A stretch of DNA of 22,218 nt from Priapulus caudatus (lineage: Eukaryota; Priapulida; Priapulimorpha; Priapulimorphida; Priapulidae): assembly GCF_000485595.1 (NCBI RefSeq), contig NW_014577507.1:1-22218 (forward strand). Reading direction: 5' to 3'. The notes beneath the pieces were generated by a model, which did not search any database, was not told where the DNA came from, and saw only the letters and a program-made list of their open reading frames with translations. The position numbers and the translations under genes were made by a program. How positions within the stretch are numbered: the first letter of the stretch is position 1; each line of letters opens with the position of its first letter. Positions 16,644 to 22,218 of the stretch are shown here, one piece after another.

Positions 16644-16675
16644 CCCCCCCCCCCCGACACATCGGGTATACTTAC

Positions 16676-16799
16676 TGTCGCTGTCGAACTCGTCGTGTTT
16701 GAGGACGAGCGTTTTGCCGTTGATCGTAGAGAGCTGCATGTTGTCGACGAGGTCGTCCAGCGTGACCACCTGTCCTCTTAGCAGGTGTGTCTCCAGCAC
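16676..16799 (-). CDS. FAS1-domain gene, exon b
   Basis: Minus-strand exon. Acceptor catgcacag and donor GACA|gtaagt, phase 0 in and 1 out, compatible with both neighbours. Encodes VLETHLLRGQVVTLDDLVDN, MQLSTINGKTLVLKH, DEFDSD. The 'LxxHLLxGxVxxxDL...LxTLNGxxL' pattern matches the central FAS1 segment (commonly LLYHVVPGxV...LxTLxG). FAS1 domains mediate adhesion in secreted or membrane-anchored proteins. Confidence 0.85.
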
Positions 16800-16877
16800 C
16801 TGTGCATGTCCACGCCGAGTGTGGAGCCGCCCGTGCAAAAATAGCACAAGAGCGAACGCAATCAACGTACTATTATA

Positions 16878-17125
16878 AATATATCGGTTCGTAAAAAAAG
16901 TTTTAAAAATTTAATTTATACCGGTTCGTAAAAAATGGTTAGACAATGTTTATGTTATACTAGTTCGTAAAAAATGGTTCAATAATGTTTATGGTATACC
17001 TGTTAGTAAATAAAGGGTTAAACAATGTTTTTTATATCGGTTCGTGAAAATTTAGTGTTTATTTTATACCGGTTCGTAAAAAAGGTTAAAAATTTGTATT
17101 TTCTAATGGTTCGTAAAAAAAAGTT
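16878..17125. repeat. Minisatellite of about 38 bp (ccggttcgtaaaaaatggtt)
   Basis: Seven degenerate copies of a 32-40 bp unit with core 'ggttcgtaaaaaa' at 16885, 16923, 16962, 17002, 17039, 17071 and 17108. It begins about 80 bp upstream (in gene sense) of the exon b acceptor. The remaining intron to 17760 has no recognisable exon. Confidence 0.85.
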
Positions 17126-17760
17126 GAAACCGATTTCCTGTCATCAACTTGCAGTAGTTCGGACAGGTGGACCAGTCTACGGTTTACGTAACCTACTGCT
17201 CCATGTCAGTCGCAAGAGCATGAAATCACATCTTTGCTTTACATCATGTGCGAAAACAAATGTCTTGATAAGGGTCACCCCAATTCTCAGTTCACCATAA
17301 ATATTTGAACTATTTCTTTCACAGAGTCCGGTAAATTCTTCTGTTTCTCGCTAAAAATGGGTTGTTTAAATTCCTAAAGCGAGCCGAAACCCGAGGAGGG
17401 ACCGAAAAACTCGCATGACGATCGGTAGTCAAAATGAAATCCGCGAAAAAAAATCGCCAGTCAATAAATCATAACTAGCGGTTAAAAAAACTAGTTATTC
17501 GCCGTCTGTTTTCGCCGTGTTTGCTGTCCTTTCCCGCCACGCGTGCGTGCGTTCACCCCAACAGTAGCCGCATACAAGCATATCCTTTCATCAGCAATCT
17601 TTTCATAAGCTATCGCGAAAACAATAGAGCCTGTAACATACACTACACACGCTAAAGCCGATGTCACGTGACCTCGCTGCTAAAATCACCTGATGCTCGT
17701 TATTTTTTTTGTTTTCTTCATATTATTATTATTGTTATTTTTATTATTATTAAATTAAGT

Positions 17761-17762
<2 letters not shown>

Positions 17763-17791
<29 letters not shown>

Positions 17792-17792
17792 T
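17763..17792. repeat. (AAT)n microsatellite
   Basis: About nine AAT units followed by interrupted copies. Just before it lies an ATT-rich tract (17724-17752). 17793-18148 is AT-rich intron with a duplicated 'accgaattaaaactcaa' (about 17901 and 18019). Confidence 0.85.
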
Positions 17793-18148
17793 AATAATAC
17801 ATTTGGTTTTACGACATAAAACAACGTTTTAAATCATATAGCAACGGATCATAATACACGCGCTCCCGACACCGCACACAGCCGACCCGATAGAATTAAG
17901 ACCGAATTAAAACTCAATTTAAAATATTTAAAAAATCTAACGTAATTGCTGAATTTATTTAATAACTCCACACTTCAACCGATTAAATAGATTGTATTCC
18001 GATCCGATCTAATTAATACCGAATTAAAACTCAAAGGTATCCGTTTAAAATACAAAAACCCATGCTAATAAACAAACTAAAATCACGAGAATAAATCCAG
18101 ACTAATCCAAAAATACATCGTATTATCATTTAATAACTCCATACTTAC

Positions 18149-18323
18149 ATTCTCTAGTACATCAGGTTCGCCTTGTGTTAGCGCTTCGTAGTCGTCGTAT
18201 CGCTGGCGGTACATATCGAGAAAGGCGTCGTTATTGGGAGCGAAGAAAGTAAGTTTCTCATTCTCTATCGACATGTACTCTTTCATGGTGTTGCTCGCTT
18301 TCTCCACGTTACGCCTGATGCCG
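18149..18323 (-). CDS. FAS1-domain gene, exon a (FAS1 H1 motif)
   Basis: Minus-strand exon. Acceptor atttcacag with one base completing a codon; donor GAGAAT|gtaagt, phase 0. Encodes GIRRNVEKASNTMKEYMSIE, NEKLTFFAPNNDAFLDMYRQ, RYDDYEALTQGEPDVLEN. LTFFAPNNDAF is the H1 signature of fasciclin-I domains (LTvFAPTNxAF). With exons b and c, this makes a nearly complete FAS1 domain of about 130 residues. Roughly the first 15 residues of the domain and any signal peptide lie upstream (higher coordinates) and were not found. Gene identity beyond the FAS1 class (periostin/TGFBI/fasciclin-like) cannot be decided. Confidence 0.88.
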
Positions 18324-18402
18324 CTGTGAAATGATGAGGTAATGTTCACACAATTATAACATGAGTACAATATACATTTTATAGAAGTAACATGTACGTC
18401 TA

Positions 18403-18474
18403 CGTTACGCCTGGTGCCGCTGTTAAGTTAGGAGGTGACGTTTACACAATAATATATCATGAGTACAATGTAAC
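18403..18474. repeat. Duplicate of the exon a acceptor junction
   Basis: The segment acgttacgcctggtgccg plus the next 50 bases repeats 18306-18375, which is the first 18 nt of exon a plus its acceptor and adjoining intron, at roughly 85 percent identity. On the minus strand it reads cttaacag|CGGCACCAGGCG, so an AG acceptor is retained. It has no partner donor, so it is a pseudo-exon edge, not an exon. Confidence 0.8.
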
Positions 18475-18655
18475 TAAATACACAATTATATCATGAGTAC
18501 AATGTAACTAAATACACAATTATAACATGAGTACTATGTAACTAAATACACAATTATAACATGAGTACTATGTAACTAAATACACAATTATAACATGAGT
18601 ACAATGTAACTAAATACACAATTATAACCATGAGTACAATGTAACTAAAATGAAT
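18441..18655. repeat. 34-bp minisatellite derived from intron next to exon a
   Basis: Six copies of a 34-bp unit containing 'aacatgagtacaatgtaact' at 18458, 18492, 18526, 18560, 18594 and 18629. The same core occurs once in the natural intron position at about 18360, so the array grew from the duplicated exon-edge segment. Copies are more than 90 percent alike. Confidence 0.93.
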
Positions 18656-18716
18656 TGTTGCTGCAGTTGTGAAAATAAGGTAAAATGTAACATAAGTACA
18701 ATGTGCGTAAAATCTG

Positions 18717-18731
18717 TTATCTATCTACTAG

Positions 18732-18795
<64 letters not shown>

Positions 18796-18900
18796 CTCTA
18801 CCTGATCTACCTACATACTACACCTACTATCCATCATCTATCTATCTACCTATCTATATTCTATCTATCTATCTATCTATCTATATCTATCTTATATATA
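18717..18900. repeat. (CTAT)n microsatellite
   Basis: About 17 near-perfect CTAT units (to about 18795), followed by degenerate CTAT/CTAC blocks to about 18900. Confidence 0.95.
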
Positions 18901-18954
18901 TATTTATCATCTATAATACTCACTATCCTACCTTCCTACATCTAACCATTACCA

Positions 18955-21900
18955 ACTTTTTCCCTCCTCCGCTCCTCCTCCTCTCCCCTCCTCCCCTCCT
19001 CCTCCTCTCTCCTCCTCCTCCCACTCCTCTCCTCCTCCTCCCCTCTAACCTCTCTCGCTCATCGCTCTCTCGCTCTATCCTTTCTCTCCTGCCTTCTAGG
19101 CGCGCCCAATCATGTGCACCCGAGCAAAGTGTCAAGTGCATCGGCTGTAAAACTCCTCCTCCTCCCTCCTCCTCCTCCTCCTCCTCCTCCGTCCTCCTCC
19201 CCCTCCCTCCCCTCCCTCTCTCTCTCTCTATCTTCTCTCCTGCCTCTAGGCCGCGCATCCATGTGGCAGCGAGCCACGTGTAAGTGCAATCGGCTGTAAG
19301 AACTCCTCCTCCTCCTCCTCCCTCCTCCTCCCTCTCCCCTCTACACCCCCTCTCCTCACTCCTCCGCTCCTCGGGTCTCCTGCTTCCTACTCCGCTCTAG
19401 CCGCGAGCGCATCAATGTGCACTAGCATCGTGTACAGTGCATCGGCTGCTAACGAACTCCTCCTCCTCCCGCCCTCCTCCTCCTCCTCCTCCTCCTCCTC
19501 CCTCCCCTCCTCCTCCGCCCTCCTCCTTCCCTCACTCCTCCTGCCTCACTCACCCCTCTCTAATCGAACCCCTCTCTCATCCTCCTCTCTCTCTCTATCT
19601 CTCTCTGCCTCTAGCCGCGCATTCATGGGGTGGCACTGAGCACGTGTAAGTGCCATCGGCTGTAAGCAGAACTCCTCCTCCTCCCTCCTCTCCTCCTCCT
19701 CCTCCTCTCCTCCCCGCCTCTCCCCTCGCTCCTCCTCCTCCTCCTCCTCTCCAACCCCTCTCCTCAATCACTCTCTCTCTTCATCTAATCATCTCTCCTG
19801 CCTCTATGCGCAGCATTCATGTGGCACAGAGCACGTGTAAGTGCATCGCTGTAGAGCAACGTCCTCCTCCTCCTCCTCCTCACTCCCACTCCTCCCCTCT
19901 CCACTCCTCTCCTCCCCTTCCCCTCACACCTACTCTCCTCATGCCTCTCGTCTCTCTCTATCTTCTCTCCCTGCCTAGGCGCGCATCATGTGCACGACGC
20001 ACCGTGTAAGTGCCATCGGCTGTAAGAACTCCTCCTCCTCCTCCTCCTTCCTCTCCTCCTCCTCCTCCTCGCTCCTCTCCCTCCTCCTCCTCCCCCCCCT
20101 CTACACCTCTCTCCTCATGCCTCTCCTCTCTCTCTATATCTTCTCTCTCGCCTCTAAGGCGCGCATCATGTGCACTGAGCACGTGTAAGTGCCATCGCGC
20201 TGTAAAGAATACTCCCTCCTCCTCCTCCTCCTCTCCTCTCCCCCTCCTCCTCTCTCTCTATCTTCTCTCCTGACTCTAGCCGCGCATCATGTGCATCGAC
20301 CGCACGTGTAAGTGCGTCGGCTGTAAGAATCCTCCCCTCCTCTCCTCCTCCTCCTCCCTCCTCCTCCTCCCTCCTCCTCTCTCTCTATCTTCTCTCCGCT
20401 GCCTGCTAGCGCCGCATTGCATGTGCATGGCACGTGTAAAGATGCATCGGCTGTAAGAACTCACTCCTTCCCCTCCTCCTCTCCTCCTCAACCCTCCTCC
20501 TCTCTCCTCCTCCTCCTCCTCCTCCCGCCTCTACAACACCCCTCTCCCATTCCTCTCTCCCTCTATCTTACTCTCCCTGCGTCTAGGCGCGTCATCATGT
20601 GCACCGAGCACTGTAAGTCATCGGCTGTAAGAACAGGCCCTCCTCCTCGCTCCTCCCTCCTCCCCTCCTCCTCTTCCTCTTCCTTCCCTCTCCCTCCCCT
20701 CCCGCATATATACCGTCTCCTCTTCCCGTCTCCTTCTCTATCTTCTCTCCGTGCCTCTAGGGCGCGCAATCAATTGACGATCGCACGTGTAAGTGCATCG
20801 GCGTAAGAACTCCTCTCCTCCTCCTCCTCTCTCGCTCCTCCTCCTCCCTCACTCCTCCGCCCTCCTCCTCCTCCTCCTCCTCCTCCTCCTCCGGCCCCTC
20901 TCCAACCCCTCTCTCATCCTCGTCTCTCTCTCTATCCTTCTCTCCCTGCCTCTAGCGCGCATCCATGTGCACGAGCCGCTGTAAGTGCTATCGGCTGTAA
21001 AACTCCTCCCTCCTCCTCCTCCTCCTCCTCCTCCTCCTCCTCCCTCCTCTCCTCCCCTCCCCCTCTACACTCTCTCCTCCATCCTGCTCTCTCTCTCTAT
21101 CTTCTCCTCCTCTAGGCGCCGCAATCATTCAGAGCACGTGTAAGTGCATAGATCCGGCTGTACAGAACTCCGTCCTCTCTCCCCTCTCCTCCCTCCCTCC
21201 TCCTCTCCTGCCCTCCTCCTCCTCCCCCTCCCCCTCTAAACACCGTCTCATCCTCATCCTCTCTCTCTCTCTCTATCTTCTCTCCTGCCTCTAGGGCGCG
21301 CATCATGTCACAGAGCACGTGTAAGTGCTCGGCTGTAAGGAACTCGCTCCTCCTCCCTGCCTCCCTCCTCTCCTCCCTCCTCCTCTCCTCTATCTTCTCC
21401 CTTGCCTCTAGGCGCGCATCATGTGGCACGAGCACGTGTAAGTCGTCGCTGTAAAACTCCTCCCGCCTCCTCCCTCCTCCTCCTCCTCCTCTCCTCCTCC
21501 CCCCTCCTCCTCTCCTCTCTATCTTCCTCCCTGCCTCTAAGGCGCGCATCCAAATGTGCACGAGCACGTGTAAGTGCATCGGGTGCGTAATAACGTCCTC
21601 CTTCCTCCCTCCTCCTCCCCCCTCCTCCCTCCTCCTCCTCTCCTCCTCCACTCCTCCCCGCTCCTCCTCCTCCCCCCTCTACACCCCTCTCCCATCCTCT
21701 CTCTCTCTCTAATCTTCTCTCTGCTCTCTAAGCGCGCATCATGTGCAACGAGCAACGTGTAAGTGCATCGCTGTAAGAACCCCAATCCTCCTCTCCTCCC
21801 CTTCCCGCTCCTCCTCCGTCTCCTCTCCTCCTCCTCCTCCTCCTCCTCCCTGCCCCCTCTTACACCTCTCTCGCCATGCTCTCTCTCCTTCTCCTATCTT

Positions 21901-22218
21901 CTCTCCTGGCTCTAAGGCGCGCATTATGTCAACGAGCACGGGCGGATGTAAGTGCATCGGCTGTAAGAACTCCTGCCCTCCCCCCTCCCCTCCCTCCTCC
22001 TCTCATCTCACTAACTACCTCGTCTCCTGCCTCTCGGCGCGCATCATGTTGCACGAGCACGTGTAAAGTGCGATCGGCTTGTAAGAACTTTCCTTCCTCC
22101 TCTCCCTCCTCCCTCCCTCTCTATCTTCTCTCCTTGCCTCTAGGCCGCATCCATGTGCACGAGCACGTGTAAGTGCATCGGCTCGTAAGATCCTCCTCGA
22201 CTCTCCTCCTCGCGCGTG
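18955..22218 (+). repeat. Tandem satellite with about 20 copies of a LIN54-like CXC exon edge
   Basis: Each unit (mean about 160 bp, range about 108-214) has a (TCC)n tract, then 'ctctatcttctctcctgcct' and ctag, then a core of about 50 bp. Core starts: 19100, 19250, 19401, 19615, 19808, 19979, 20159, 20280, 20410, 20587, 20761, 20956, 21116, 21295, 21412, 21542, 21732, 21917, 22036, 22144. The consensus core GCGCGCATCATGTGCACGAG plus CACGTGTAAGTGCATCGGCT plus GTAAGAAC reads ARIMCTSTCKCIGCKN. Its Cys spacing C-x3-C-x-C-x2-C-x-N and sequence match the end of the second CXC domain of LIN54/tesmin proteins (human AKIMCSSICKCIGCKN, from memory). The ctag just before it acts as a phase-0 3' splice site. 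Almost every copy has 1-base indels, so none is a usable exon. The array continues past the window edge. Confidence 0.85.

Noticed and set aside
18955-22218. Reading the array as a functional multi-exon gene with 20 tandem CXC exons, or as a CRISPR-like array
   Set aside because: Nearly every core has frame-breaking indels, and spacers are low-complexity (TCC)n of variable length in a eukaryotic context. A satellite with exon-derived cores fits better.

Overview
This is an intron-rich, repeat-rich animal nuclear genome fragment. It carries spliced genes with GT-AG introns, many microsatellites, short terminal-inverted-repeat transposons and very large low-complexity arrays. There are no bacterial features, RNA genes or CRISPR arrays. 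The two recognisable genes, a calexcitin/sarcoplasmic calcium-binding-protein relative and a fasciclin-I (FAS1) domain gene, suggest an invertebrate metazoan, probably marine. The species cannot be fixed from the sequence.

Layout. 1-2780: no supportable gene; TA-rich palindromic elements and one hairpin. 2780-4365: about 1.6 kb of polypyrimidine array with a periodic 'catccggcc' core. 4738-5398: a polypurine array of opposite strand bias. 5814-12498 (+): a calexcitin-like EF-hand gene reconstructed from seven exons (exons 1-6 firm, exon 7 probable), 296 codons if complete. Its introns hold a (TTG)n microsatellite, an hAT-like element of about 1.5 kb carrying two perfect DR1 nuclear-receptor motifs, a 33-bp minisatellite and a Tc1/mariner-type MITE. 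12499-15901: intergenic or 3' UTR, with a minisatellite, palindromes and a fold-back MITE. 15902-18323 (-): three phase-compatible exons of a FAS1-domain gene, convergent with the first gene; both its start and its end are missing. 18700-18960: (CTAT)n. 18955-22218: a tandem array of about 20 units, running off the window edge.

The most striking feature is that last array. Each unit of about 160 bp is a (TCC)n pyrimidine tract, a 3' splice-site-like '...cctctag', and a short core. The core consensus translates as ARIMCTSTCKCIGCKN, nearly identical to the second half of the second CXC domain of LIN54/tesmin-type proteins. The array therefore looks like a satellite seeded on one intron/exon junction of a LIN54-like gene. 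Two smaller repeat clusters in the FAS1 gene also copy a splice junction, one on the donor side and one on the acceptor side. This gives a recurring theme of exon-edge tandem duplication. Nearly every array unit carries single-base indels relative to the consensus, so raw long-read consensus error is a serious alternative to real divergence.

The two genes show no obvious functional link. One encodes an intracellular Ca2+-binding protein; the other would encode part of an extracellular or membrane adhesion domain.
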